From: Parapusillimonas granuli | GTDB taxonomy: Bacteria > Pseudomonadota > Gammaproteobacteria > Burkholderiales > Burkholderiaceae_B | Direction: 5' to 3' | Length of the DNA: 64,000 nt | Assembly: GCF_013416525.1 (NCBI RefSeq) | Contig: NZ_JACCEM010000011.1 | Location: 62,001 to 126,000 of the forward strand | Part shown: piece after piece, positions 52,588 to 61,200 of the stretch | How positions within the stretch are numbered: the first letter of the stretch is position 1 | Layout: each line of letters begins with the position of its first letter | The notes under the pieces: generated by a model | Seen by the model: only the letters and a program-made list of their open reading frames with translations | The model's database searches: none | Told to the model about the DNA's origin: nothing | Made by a program: the position numbers and the translations under genes

Positions 52588-53349
52588 TCATGCATGGACG
52601 GCATGGCCGGTTTCCTGGCGCGCGCCCAGATAGGCGTCTATCGCCCGCTGGCGCCCCTCGCGGCTGCGCAGCGCCTCGGCATCGAGCTCGCCCGCGACAT
52701 GCCCGTGCCGCAACACCCAGGCCCGCGCCGCCAGCCGGGCCGCCACGTGGAAGCTTTGCTCGACCAGCAGCGCCGTCAGGTTTTGATCTTTTTGGATGGC
52801 CGCCAGGCGCTCGTAGACGCGCGCGACCAGCAAAGGCGCGAGGCCCAGCGAAGGCTCGTCCAGCAGCAGCAGGCGCGGCCCGGCCATGAGCGCGCGCCCG
52901 ATGGCCAGCATCTGCTGTTCTCCGCCGCTCAGCAGGCCGGCGGGCGACTTCAAGCGGTTGGCGATCTCGGGAAAGAACTCCAGCACCATCTCCCTGCGCC
53001 GGCCCCGCGTGCGCGCGTCTTCGTAATACGAGCCCAGGATCAGGTTTTCCGCGACGGTCAGGTCCGCCACGATGGCGCGGCCTTCGGGCACGTACACGAT
53101 GCCCAGCCGGAAGCGCCGCGCCGCCGACCAGCCGCTGACGTCCCGGCCGTCGAACAGCACCCGCCCTTGCGCGGGCTCCAGCCCCGCGATGGCGCGCAAG
53201 GTGCTGGACTTCCCGGCCCCGTTGGCGCCGAGCAGCGCCGCCACCGTCCCCTGCTCCACGCCCAGGCTGATGCCGTGCACCACCGGCCCGGCGCCGTAAC
53301 GCAGCGTCAAGCCGTCGACCCGCAACAACTGCCGCGCTCGCTCATTCAT
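52588..53349 (-). CDS. livF: Branched-chain-type ABC importer ATPase LivF
   Basis: A 253-residue ATPase: Walker A 'GANGAGKSS', 'LSGGEQQMLAIGRAL' and Walker B 'LLLLDEPSLGLAP'. It is the LivF of a hydrophobic amino acid or aromatic acid type ABC importer, paired with the livG, livM, livH and livJ genes in the same block. Its start overlaps the livG stop by eight bases. Confidence 0.92.
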   Translation of the reverse strand: MNERARQLLRVDGLTLRYGAGPVVHGISLGVEQGTVAALLGANGAGKSSTLRAIAGLEPAQGRVLFDGRDVSGWSAARRFRLGIVYVPEGRAIVADLTVAENLILGSYYEDARTRGRRREMVLEFFPEIANRLKSPAGLLSGGEQQMLAIGRALMAGPRLLLLDEPSLGLAPLLVARVYERLAAIQKDQNLTALLVEQSFHVAARLAARAWVLRHGHVAGELDAEALRSREGRQRAIDAYLGARQETGHAVHA

Positions 53350-54130
53350 CCTCGTCTCCCAGATAGACCTTCACGACCTCCGGATTGGCGCGGACCTGCG
53401 CAGGCGTTCCGGAAGCCAGCAGCCGGCCGACGTTCAGCACGAAGATGCGGTCGCAGACGTCCATGATCAAATCCATATCGTGCTCCACGACCACCAGGAC
53501 CAGGTCCGGAGACCTGAGCTTCTTCAGCGCGGCGGCGAGATCGCGTGTCTCGATGGAGTTGAGCCCGGCGGCCGGCTCGTCCAGCAGCAGCACCCGCGGC
53601 TCGCCCACGATGGCGCGCGCGATTTCCGCCAGGCGCAGCAGGCCCGGCGGCAGTTCGGCCGGACGGGAATCCGCCACTTGGGCGATGCCCAGGCGCTCGA
53701 GCGCGCCCAGCGCGAGCGCGCGATTGCGCGCGCGCTCTTTGCGCCCCGCCGGCAAAGGCAGGAAGGCATGCAGCCAGCCCGCCCTGGACAGGCGGTCGAG
53801 CCCGATCATGACGTTTTCCGCGATGGTCAGCTCCGGACACAGCGCCACGTGCTGGAAGCTGCGCGAGAACCCCAGCGCCGCGCGGCGGAAGGGCGGCAGC
53901 GCCTCCAGGCGCAGCCCGCCCATTTCAATGCCGCCTTGCGTGGGGGCGTAGATGCCGGTGAGGCAATTGAAGAAACTGGTCTTGCCCGCCCCGTTGGGGC
54001 CGATCAGGCCGGTGATTTCGCCGGCCTCCAGGCGCAGGCTGATGTCGGACAGCACTTGTATCCCGCCGAACGACAGGGACAGGCCGTCGACGCGCAGCGG
54101 CTCGGCGTGCTGGATGACGGCGGCGCTCAT
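53342..54130 (-). CDS. livG: Branched-chain-type ABC importer ATPase LivG
   Basis: A 262-residue ATPase with Walker A 'GPNGAGKTS' and Walker B 'VLLLDEPAAGLN'. The signature is unusual: the usual LSxGQ is 'LPPGLLRLAEIARAI'. A standard signature is in LivF, so the pair still has at least one consensus site. The start at 54130 overlaps the livM stop by four bases. Confidence 0.9.
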   Translation of the reverse strand: MSAAVIQHAEPLRVDGLSLSFGGIQVLSDISLRLEAGEITGLIGPNGAGKTSFFNCLTGIYAPTQGGIEMGGLRLEALPPFRRAALGFSRSFQHVALCPELTIAENVMIGLDRLSRAGWLHAFLPLPAGRKERARNRALALGALERLGIAQVADSRPAELPPGLLRLAEIARAIVGEPRVLLLDEPAAGLNSIETRDLAAALKKLRSPDLVLVVVEHDMDLIMDVCDRIFVLNVGRLLASGTPAQVRANPEVVKVYLGDEDE

Positions 54131-55131
54131 GAACGGCTCCCTTCCAGCCGCGCGCGCAGATCCGCGGGCAGCGCGTTGAAGCCGAGGACGACGGCCAGCA
54201 GGGCAGCGCCGTACAGCACGGGCACCCAGTCGCCGGCCCCGGCGAGCAGCAAGGGCACCATGGTCAGGAACAGGCCGCCGATGACGCTGCCGGCGATGGA
54301 AAGCGAATACAGGCTGACCACGGACCCGACCAGCAGGAAGATGGAGGTCCAGAGCGTGAAGCTGTTGGGCGACACGGTCGATGAGCTGAACGACAGCAAG
54401 GCGCCGGCGACGGCCGCGATGCCGGCGCTCAAGGCCATGCAGGACAGGCGCGCCCAGCTTCTTCTGATGCCGAAGGATTCGGCGGCATGGGCCGAGCTGC
54501 GGATCAGCAGCAAGGCCATGGCCTGGCGCGAACGGCGGAAATGCCGCAGCAAGAGCACGACGGCCACCAGGCCCGCCAACGGCATGTAGTAGCGCTGCAT
54601 GTCCTTGGACACGCCCGGCAAGGCGTCCAGATTGACGTACAGCCCGCCATAGCCGCCCGTGACGTTCGAAAAGTGGAGCAGCACTTCGGGCAGGGCCAGC
54701 GCCAGCGCCATGGTGGCGACCGCCAGGTAGATGCCCGACAGATGGCGCGAGGGATAGGAAAAGAGCACGCCCAGCACGGCGCCGGCCACGGCCGCGACGG
54801 GCAGGCTGAATAACAGGGACAGCGCCAGGTATTTTTCGAGCAGGGCGACGGTGTATGCGCCCGCGGCCACGAATACGCCATGCCCGATGGAAACCTCGCC
54901 GCCATAGCGGACCAGGAAGCTGACGGACAGAATCGCGATGGCGTTGGCAAAGCACAGCCCCAGCGTGAAGGTCCAGTAGCCGCCCGCCGTCAGCGGCAGC
55001 GCCAGCAGGACCAGCAGCCCGGCCAGGCCCGCCGCGGCGGACAGGCGCTGCCTGGGGGCCCGCGCACGCATGGCCGGCACGGACGCATCCGCAAGGCGGT
55101 CGGCCGATGCCGATACACTGAGATCAGACAC
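54127..55131 (-). CDS. livM: Branched-chain-type ABC importer permease LivM
   Basis: A 334-residue permease with about eight spans and typical 'FLVRYGGEVSIGHGVFVAAGAYTVALL' and 'LRHFRRSRQAMALLLIRSSAHAAESFGI'. It starts at a GTG that overlaps the livH stop by eight bases. The N-terminal 30 residues are polar and unconserved. Confidence 0.9.
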   Translation of the reverse strand: MSDLSVSASADRLADASVPAMRARAPRQRLSAAAGLAGLLVLLALPLTAGGYWTFTLGLCFANAIAILSVSFLVRYGGEVSIGHGVFVAAGAYTVALLEKYLALSLLFSLPVAAVAGAVLGVLFSYPSRHLSGIYLAVATMALALALPEVLLHFSNVTGGYGGLYVNLDALPGVSKDMQRYYMPLAGLVAVVLLLRHFRRSRQAMALLLIRSSAHAAESFGIRRSWARLSCMALSAGIAAVAGALLSFSSSTVSPNSFTLWTSIFLLVGSVVSLYSLSIAGSVIGGLFLTMVPLLLAGAGDWVPVLYGAALLAVVLGFNALPADLRARLEGSRS

Positions 55132-56002
55132 GGGCGCCTCCGCGAATCGCCAGCACGCCCTTGGGGAAGGCGTTGAGCACCAGCAGGATGATGAGCAGCA
55201 TGTAGGTGTTGCTGAATTCGGCCGCGATATAGAACGACAGCAGATTCATGACCACGCCGATGAAGATTCCGCCCAGCACGGCGCCGGGCAGGCTGTTGAA
55301 GCCGCCCACGACGGCGGCGCCGAATGCCTGGAGCATGAATGACGCGACGCTGGTCGAGGACAGAAAAGTCGTGGGCACGATCAGCAGCGCCGCGATCAGG
55401 CCGAGCAGGCCCGCCACCACGAACGAGAACAGATGGATGCGCCGCAGGTTCAGGCCGCAGACCCGGCTTGCGAACGGGTGGGCGGACACCGCCCGGAACG
55501 CGATCCCGATGCGGGTCCGTTCGATGAGCAGGTAAAGGCAGCCGATGGCCAGGGCGGTCACCGACAGCACCGCGAGGTCATAGGCCGATACGCGCAAGGG
55601 GCCGAGCTCGGCCCGCCAGGCCGGCAGGGGCAGATCCAGCGACACCACGTTCGATCCGAAAACCAGCTGCGTGGCCCCTTGCGCGATCAGGCCCACGCCC
55701 AGGGTGGCGATGGTGCTGGTCAGGTCGGACTTGAACACCAGCGGGGCGATGAACAGATAGCTGAGCGCCATGACCGCCACCATGATGACCAGCGTCAACA
55801 GCACGGCGGGACCCCAGGCCATGTTGGCGAAGATGCCGGCCGTGAAGCCGAAGACGAGGAAGGCCGCCAGGCCCGCGAGGTTGCCATGGGCGAAGTTCAC
55901 GACGTTGGAGCTCTTGTAGACGAGCACCAGCCCGATCGCGCCCATCGCATACAGGCAGCCGCTGATGATGCCGGCCCAGGCCAGCCCGATGATGTCAGCC
56001 AT
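55124..56002 (-). CDS. livH: Branched-chain-type ABC importer permease LivH
   Basis: A 292-residue permease with about eight spans: 'GIISGCLYAMGAIGLVLVYKSSNVVNFAHGNLAGLAAFL' and 'AFGAAVVGGFNSLPGAVLGGIFIGVV' are typical. The ATG at 56002 gives a normal length. It follows the dehydrogenase gene by 14 bp. Confidence 0.92.
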   Translation of the reverse strand: MADIIGLAWAGIISGCLYAMGAIGLVLVYKSSNVVNFAHGNLAGLAAFLVFGFTAGIFANMAWGPAVLLTLVIMVAVMALSYLFIAPLVFKSDLTSTIATLGVGLIAQGATQLVFGSNVVSLDLPLPAWRAELGPLRVSAYDLAVLSVTALAIGCLYLLIERTRIGIAFRAVSAHPFASRVCGLNLRRIHLFSFVVAGLLGLIAALLIVPTTFLSSTSVASFMLQAFGAAVVGGFNSLPGAVLGGIFIGVVMNLLSFYIAAEFSNTYMLLIILLVLNAFPKGVLAIRGGARV

Positions 56003-56016
56003 GTGCGCGTCCCTCC

Positions 56017-56928
56017 TCAGCCGGCCTTCGCCGGCCCGATGCCGCGGTCGATGATCTCGATGACCGCCGGAAAATAGCGGCCGCTCCACCCTTCCGTGGC
56101 GGTCGCCGCGTAGTAGCGCTGGGCGAGCTCGGCCACGTGCGCGGCCAGCCCCGTCTGGGCGGCCAGCTCGAGCACATAGCTCAGGTCCTTGAGCACGTAC
56201 TCCGGCGGGAAGGCCTTGTCGGGAAAGCTTCTTGGCAGCATGGCCTTGCGGCCGTGATTGCGCAGCACGAAGCTGTCGCCCGAGCCTTTCGATACCGCGT
56301 CCAGCAAGACGGCCGGCTGCACGCCGGACCGTTCGCCCAGCACCATCATTTCCGCCAGCGCCATGGTGTGCTCGAACACCAGGGCGTTGTTGATGAGCTT
56401 CACCACCTGGCCGCAGCCGACCGCGCCGCAATGCGTGACGTCGGACGCGATGTAGCGCAGCATGGGCTCGATGCGCGCGTAGACGGCGTCGGAGGCCCCC
56501 ACCATGATGCTCAGTTCGCCTCGTTGCGCCGCTTCGCGCGTCCGCGCCACCGGCGCATCGGCAAAATCGATTCCGGCGCCGGCGAGTTTTTCCGCCACCG
56601 CGCGGGCCGACGCCACCGCCGTGGTGCTCAGGTCGATGATGGTCGAGGGGCGCCTGCCGCCTGCGGACAAGCCGCCGGCGCCGAGGCAGACCTGCTCCAC
56701 CTGCGGCCCGCCCGGCAAGGACAGGAACACGCAGTCGGCCGCCGCCGCCACGTCCGCCACGGTTGCCATGCGCCGGGCCTTGGTGCCTTCCAGCGCCTCG
56801 AAAGCGCTCGAATTCATGTCGTAGGCCAAGACGTCGCCGGCGTGCTTGAGCGCCATGTTCCTGCACATCGGGCCGCCCATCACGCCCAAGCCGATGAATC
56901 CGATCACCGGTGAAGTTTCCACTGCCAT
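56017..56928 (-). CDS. 3-hydroxyisobutyrate dehydrogenase-like NAD(P) enzyme
   Basis: A 303-residue beta-hydroxyacid dehydrogenase: 'VIGFIGLGVMGGPMCRNM' (GxGxxG) and catalytic lysine in 'GQVVKLINNALVFEHTMALAE', plus 'DAPVARTREAAQRGELSIMVGA'. It oxidises a 3-hydroxy acid, a fitting product of the hydratases here. AGGAG is seven bases before the ATG at 56928. It is 13 bp after the SDR gene. Confidence 0.88.
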   Translation of the reverse strand: MAVETSPVIGFIGLGVMGGPMCRNMALKHAGDVLAYDMNSSAFEALEGTKARRMATVADVAAAADCVFLSLPGGPQVEQVCLGAGGLSAGGRRPSTIIDLSTTAVASARAVAEKLAGAGIDFADAPVARTREAAQRGELSIMVGASDAVYARIEPMLRYIASDVTHCGAVGCGQVVKLINNALVFEHTMALAEMMVLGERSGVQPAVLLDAVSKGSGDSFVLRNHGRKAMLPRSFPDKAFPPEYVLKDLSYVLELAAQTGLAAHVAELAQRYYAATATEGWSGRYFPAVIEIIDRGIGPAKAG

Positions 56929-56941
56929 GTCGCGTCTCCTG

Positions 56942-57685
56942 TCAGTCCATCCACATGCCGCCGCTGATGTCCAGCGAGGTGCCGGTGATCCAGTTGGAAG
57001 CGGGGGAGCAGAGAAACAGCGCCGCCTGGGCGATGTCCTCGGGGTTGCCATAGCGGCCGAGCGGCACGGTGGCGTTGGCCGCGGGCGCCCCGCCGGTGGT
57101 GACGCTGGCCCACATGGCGGTTTCGACCGGCCCCGGGGCCAGCGTGTTGGCATAGACGCCATGCGGCGCGCCGGCCTTGGCCATCCAGCGGATCATGCCG
57201 TGCACCGCCGACTTGGACGCCACGTAGGCGGGCCCGGAAGCCACGCCGCCGTTCTTGGCGGCGATGGAGCCCGCGGCCAGTATCTTGCCGTAGCCTTGCG
57301 CGCACATCAGCGGAAACAGCTTGCGGGTGGGATTCACCACGCCGCGCACATTGACGGCCATGAGGGCGTCCCATTCTTCGTCCGTGCTGTCGGCCAACGA
57401 GGTGCGCGCGATGATGCCGGCGCACAGCACCAGGATGTCGACCTTGCCGTGCTCGGCGATCACCGCATCGATCAGCGCATCGGTCTGCTCGCGGGAAGTG
57501 ACGTCGTACCGCCGGTACGCTATGCCTTCCCCGATCGATTCGTCCTGCGCGAGGTCGGTCGCCACGACCCGGGCGCCCGCTTTGCTGAACGCATTCGCGA
57601 TGGCGCGGCCCATGGCGCCCGCTCCGCCCGTGATCAGGGCCACCCGGCCGTGGAGATCCGCCGGCCCGCTCATATGCTGTGTCAT
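56942..57685 (-). CDS. Short-chain dehydrogenase/reductase
   Basis: A 247-residue SDR with 'ALITGGAGAMGRAIANAF' (TGGxxGxG), 'LAAGSIAAKNG' (catalytic Ser) and 'AYVASKSAVHG' (Tyr-x-x-x-Lys) and a C-terminal 'GTSLDISGGMWMD'. It likely oxidises a hydroxyacyl intermediate. The ATG at 57685 has AGGAG 11 bases upstream; an ATG at 57730 that overlaps the stop of the next gene is an alternative. Confidence 0.88.
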   Translation of the reverse strand: MTQHMSGPADLHGRVALITGGAGAMGRAIANAFSKAGARVVATDLAQDESIGEGIAYRRYDVTSREQTDALIDAVIAEHGKVDILVLCAGIIARTSLADSTDEEWDALMAVNVRGVVNPTRKLFPLMCAQGYGKILAAGSIAAKNGGVASGPAYVASKSAVHGMIRWMAKAGAPHGVYANTLAPGPVETAMWASVTTGGAPAANATVPLGRYGNPEDIAQAALFLCSPASNWITGTSLDISGGMWMD

Positions 57686-57726
57686 GTTTCTGCCTGCTCC
57701 TGTTTGTGTTGCATGATGGATTGCGT

Positions 57727-58563
57727 TCATCGAAAGGCGGCCGCCGCCGACATGGCGAGTTCGCCGCCGGGGCCCCGGGCCCAGACGCTCAGCGAGCCGT
57801 CCTCCAGGGCCCGCCCTTCCAGGCGGAAGCTCCGGTCGACGAACAAAGGGCTCACGCCCCGGAAATCGAAACGGGACAGCGGCCTGCCGCCGCCCTGCTC
57901 CACCGCGAACTGCTGCAGCAACGTCGCCGTCAGCGGGCCGTGCACGACCAGGTCGGGGTAGCCTTCTTCGCTGCGCGCATAGGCCTGGTCATAATGGATG
58001 CGGTGGCCGTTGAAGGTAAGGGCCGAATACCGGAACAGCAGCGTCGTGTCGGGCTGGAAATCGCGCCCCCAGTCGGACTCGGCGTCGTGAGGCTGCAGCG
58101 CCGCGCCCGCGCCCGCGGGCGTGGCTTCGCGGTAGACGATGTCCTGTTCTTCGACGATGCAAAGCTCGCCGTTGGCGGTAATCGCATGCTCGACGGTGAC
58201 GAACCAGAGCGCGCCGCGCTTGCCGACCTTGTTCTCCACCTTGGCGATCCGGCTGCGCCGCGTGGCTGCGTCGCCCACCGGCAGGTCGGCCAGATAGCGT
58301 ATGCGGCTGCCGGCCCACATGCGCCTGGGCAGCTCGATCGGCGGCAGGAAGCCGCCGCGCCGCGGATGGCCGTCGGGGCCCAGCCCGCTGCGCCGTTCCA
58401 CCGGGTTGAAGAACAGCCAGTGCCAGCCGGGCGGCAGCGGATCGCCGTCCAGCGGCGCCGCCGGGATGTCCAGCGTGGCCGCCATGGCCCGCGCGACCGA
58501 GCCCAGGATGCGTTCCGTCCGCTCTTCCTCGCGCCCCACCCATGCCTGGTATTCATCGCTCAT
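57727..58563 (-). CDS. HTD2/mesaconyl-CoA hydratase-like hotdog protein
   Basis: A 278-residue double-hotdog protein with an FAS1-like half ('LPPGWHWLFFNPVERRSGLGPDGHPRRGGFLPPIELPRRMWAGSRI') and a C-terminal half 'LLFRYSALTFNGHRIHYDQAYARSEEGYPDLVVHGPLTATLL' that carries the catalytic His/Asp motif of HTD2 and mesaconyl-C4-CoA hydratase relatives. It would hydrate an unsaturated dicarboxylic or branched acyl-CoA. It is the first enzyme after livJ. Confidence 0.87.
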   Translation of the reverse strand: MSDEYQAWVGREEERTERILGSVARAMAATLDIPAAPLDGDPLPPGWHWLFFNPVERRSGLGPDGHPRRGGFLPPIELPRRMWAGSRIRYLADLPVGDAATRRSRIAKVENKVGKRGALWFVTVEHAITANGELCIVEEQDIVYREATPAGAGAALQPHDAESDWGRDFQPDTTLLFRYSALTFNGHRIHYDQAYARSEEGYPDLVVHGPLTATLLQQFAVEQGGGRPLSRFDFRGVSPLFVDRSFRLEGRALEDGSLSVWARGPGGELAMSAAAAFR

Positions 58564-58572
58564 GATTGCCTC

Positions 58573-59784
58573 TTAGCCGACCTTCGCGTTGAACACCTCG
58601 GCCGGATACGGCTTGAAGTCGCGCACCAGCACGAACTTGCCGCCTTCGCCGGCCCGGATGATGCCTTCTTGCCGCGCGCCCCGGTGGTCGCCTTTCTCGA
58701 AGCTCACGCCGCGGGCGCCGCCGACGGTTTCGTTGCGCATGGTTTCCATGACGTCGACCAGGCTTTCACGCGTCAGCGGCTTGCCGCTGCCCAGCAGCGA
58801 TTTGAACCCTTTGACGAACAGGGATGCGTTGCTCCAGCCGTTCAGGCCGAACACGCCGATCGGATCGTTGGGATAATGTTTGGACACGCTGTCGCGATAG
58901 GCCTTGATCTGCGGGTCGTCGGCGGTGACGGGCACCAGCCAGGACGAGAAATACACGCCATCGAGCAAGGGCCCCGCCAGCTTGTAGGTGGTGGGGTCGG
59001 CCGTGAAGAACGGCGCCATCCAGTTGGACTTGAAACCCAGGCGGTCGGCGGCCTTCAGGGCGGCGGCCAGGTTCGCATTGGACCCGAACAGAATCACGGT
59101 CTGGGCCTTGGCGTTGGCGATGCGGCGCAAATGCGGGGTGAAGTCGGTATTGCGGACTTCGAAGGGGATGGACTCCGCCGGCTCCTTGCCCAGCGTCTTC
59201 ATGTGCATGTCGAACCCGCGCTTGGCGGAACGGCCCAATTCATCGTTTTCCCACAGCAAGGCGACGCGGTCGCTCTTCAAGTCCTTGACGGCGTAATCCA
59301 GATTGGATGCCGCCGACCAGCCGTAATCGGGCAGCAGCGGGAACACCAGGCGCTCCGAAAACAGGGCCGTGGCGCCGCCTATGGGGCCGATCATGGGCAG
59401 GCCCACTTCCTTGGCGTAGGGAATGACCGCCACCGACTGCGCGGTGCCCACCGGCGCCGTCAAGGCGAATATCTTGTCCTCCCCCACCAGGCGGCGCGTG
59501 ACGGCCACGCTGCGCGCGGGCTCGTAGCCGTCGTCGTAAGTGACGAACTTGATCTTCCAGCCGTCCAGCGCATTCGTTTCGTTGGCCCACTTGAAGCAGG
59601 ACTCCGCCGCGTGGGTAAGAATGGCGTAGAACGGAACGGGACCGGTGATCGGCGTGAAGGCGCCCACCGTGACGGTCTTGCTTGCCGTGTCTATGCCGGG
59701 AGCGGGCTGCTGGGCCCGCACAAGGCCTGGAAGTGCCAGGGAGGCCGCCGCGGCGCAGCCCGAAAGAAAGGTCCGTCTATGCAC
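58573..59784 (-). CDS. Liv-type ABC importer binding protein (LivJ-like)
   Basis: A 403-residue periplasmic binding protein. The start is a GTG with AGGAG seven bases upstream, giving 'HRRTFLSGCAAAASLALPGLVRAQ', a twin-arginine-like or Sec signal peptide. Family motifs are 'VTVGAFTPITGPV', 'EVGLPMIGPIGGATALF' and 'LLWENDELGRSAKRGFDM'. It begins the long minus-strand unit and has operator site D 47 bp upstream. Such proteins bind branched-chain or aromatic acids; the ligand here is unknown. Confidence 0.9.
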   Translation of the reverse strand: MHRRTFLSGCAAAASLALPGLVRAQQPAPGIDTASKTVTVGAFTPITGPVPFYAILTHAAESCFKWANETNALDGWKIKFVTYDDGYEPARSVAVTRRLVGEDKIFALTAPVGTAQSVAVIPYAKEVGLPMIGPIGGATALFSERLVFPLLPDYGWSAASNLDYAVKDLKSDRVALLWENDELGRSAKRGFDMHMKTLGKEPAESIPFEVRNTDFTPHLRRIANAKAQTVILFGSNANLAAALKAADRLGFKSNWMAPFFTADPTTYKLAGPLLDGVYFSSWLVPVTADDPQIKAYRDSVSKHYPNDPIGVFGLNGWSNASLFVKGFKSLLGSGKPLTRESLVDVMETMRNETVGGARGVSFEKGDHRGARQEGIIRAGEGGKFVLVRDFKPYPAEVFNAKVG

Positions 59785-59830
59785 GATGTGTCTCCTGTTT
59801 ATTGATTTATGATGGGTTTTGCCCCCATAG

Positions 59831-59841
59831 GAATGCATTAT
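59831..59841. promoter_or_regulatory. Operator-like site D
   Basis: GAATGCATTAT, the reverse complement of core ATAATGCATTC. It lies 47 bp before the livJ start in a 165-bp divergent region. Confidence 0.7.
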
Positions 59842-59914
59842 ATATTTTTGTATGAGGCAATTAATACGGGATTACCCCTAAGGCAAAGCATAAAAACCGG
59901 CCCGATCAAGAATA

Positions 59915-59928
59915 TATAATGCATTATA
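59915..59928. promoter_or_regulatory. Operator-like site E (perfect palindrome)
   Basis: TATAATGCATTATA is a perfect 14-bp palindrome centred on TGCA, 21 bp before the plus-strand CaiB start. It shares ATAATGCATT with sites A, C and D. Confidence 0.7.
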
Positions 59929-59949
59929 TTAAACGAATAGGAATCTTCC

Positions 59950-61200
59950 ATGCAGAATGCGCCTTTGAGCGGCCGCCGTGTCATCGAACTGGGCACGATG
60001 CTGGCCGCGCCCTTCGCGTCCCACATCCTGTCCCAGCTGGGCGCCGAAGTCATCAAAGTAGAACCGCCGCGCGGCGATCCCACGCGCAGCCTGGTGCGGG
60101 GCGGCCCCAGCGGAACCTTCATCGCCTACAGCCACGGCAAGAAAAGCGTGTGCATCGACCTGGGCACGCCGGAAGGCGGCGCGGCATTCCGCAAGCTGCT
60201 GGCCACGGCGGACGTCCTGGTGCACAACCTGGCGCCCAAGGCCGCGCGCAAGCTGGGCGTCACCCCGCAGGCCTGCAAAAACGCCAACCCCGCCCTGATC
60301 TACTGCCACATCCGGGGCTATGGGCCCGGCCCCCAGGAAGACGACCTGGCGTCGAATCCGGTGGCGGAGGCGTCCAGCGGCGTCATGGAGGGCAACCGGA
60401 TCGACGGGCGGCCCAGCCGGCTGGGGCCGTCCTACCATGACCAGTTCGCGGGCGCCTATGCGGTCATCGGCATATTGTCGTCGCTGCTGCAAAAGCACCA
60501 GGGCCGTGAAAGCGGCCCGATCGAGATCGGCCTATATGAAACCGGGCTGCACGTCGCGGCGCGCGACCTGGTCGGGGTGCAGTTGAAGACGCAGCTGCTG
60601 GGCAGGCCCGAACGCGAGCCGCATGGCGAATTCAGCATGCCCGGCTACGGGGCGTACCAGACGGCCGACGGCCGCTGGCTGTATCTCTTGATGCTGACGG
60701 ACGCGCATTGGTCCAAGTTCTGCCGCGCCTTGCAGCTGCCCCAGGCCGACGACGAGACCCTGGCCACCCTGCGCATGCGCAAGAAGGCGCGCCAACAGGT
60801 GGAAGACATCGTGAAACAGGCCGTCGGCGCGCTGAGCTTCGAAGAAGCCGCGCAGCGGCTGAAGGCGGCCGATGTCGGCTTCACCGAGGTGCTGCCGCTG
60901 GAACGCGTCCTGGAACCGGCCCAGGCGCGGCAGCCCGGCAAGCTGCGCAGCGTTGCGCTGCGCGGCCTGGAATTCGACGTGCCTGAATTCCCCAGCCTGA
61001 ATGCCGACAAGAATGGCTTGCACACCCTGCCCCCGCCGGAGCTCGGTGAACACACGCTGGAGATCCTGCAAGCGGCCGGCGTCCCGCCGGAACAATGCAG
61101 CGCGATGATGCAGGCGGGCGCCATCGCCGGCCCCCAGCCCGGCCGCCACGCCTGGGCGCCGCTGCGGGAAAAGACCGGGGCCGGGCTCAAGGCACCATGA
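59950..61200 (+). CDS. CaiB/BaiF family CoA-transferase (plus strand)
   Basis: A 416-residue family III CoA-transferase with 'RVIELGTMLAAPFASHILSQLGAEVIKVEPP' and catalytic Asp164 ('LGPSYHDQFAGAYAVIGIL'). It is divergent from livJ and has site E in its promoter, so it belongs to the same regulon although on the other strand. Its role may be a second CoA-transfer, such as moving CoA to another position or donor. It overlaps the convergent oxidoreductase gene at the stop (61187-61200). Confidence 0.92.
   Translation: MQNAPLSGRRVIELGTMLAAPFASHILSQLGAEVIKVEPPRGDPTRSLVRGGPSGTFIAYSHGKKSVCIDLGTPEGGAAFRKLLATADVLVHNLAPKAARKLGVTPQACKNANPALIYCHIRGYGPGPQEDDLASNPVAEASSGVMEGNRIDGRPSRLGPSYHDQFAGAYAVIGILSSLLQKHQGRESGPIEIGLYETGLHVAARDLVGVQLKTQLLGRPEREPHGEFSMPGYGAYQTADGRWLYLLMLTDAHWSKFCRALQLPQADDETLATLRMRKKARQQVEDIVKQAVGALSFEEAAQRLKAADVGFTEVLPLERVLEPAQARQPGKLRSVALRGLEFDVPEFPSLNADKNGLHTLPPPELGEHTLEILQAAGVPPEQCSAMMQAGAIAGPQPGRHAWAPLREKTGAGLKAP

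Noticed and set aside
56003-56866. A long N-terminal extension of LivH
   Set aside because: It is an off-frame reading of the 3-HIBDH-like gene; the permease begins at 56002 with a normal N-terminus.
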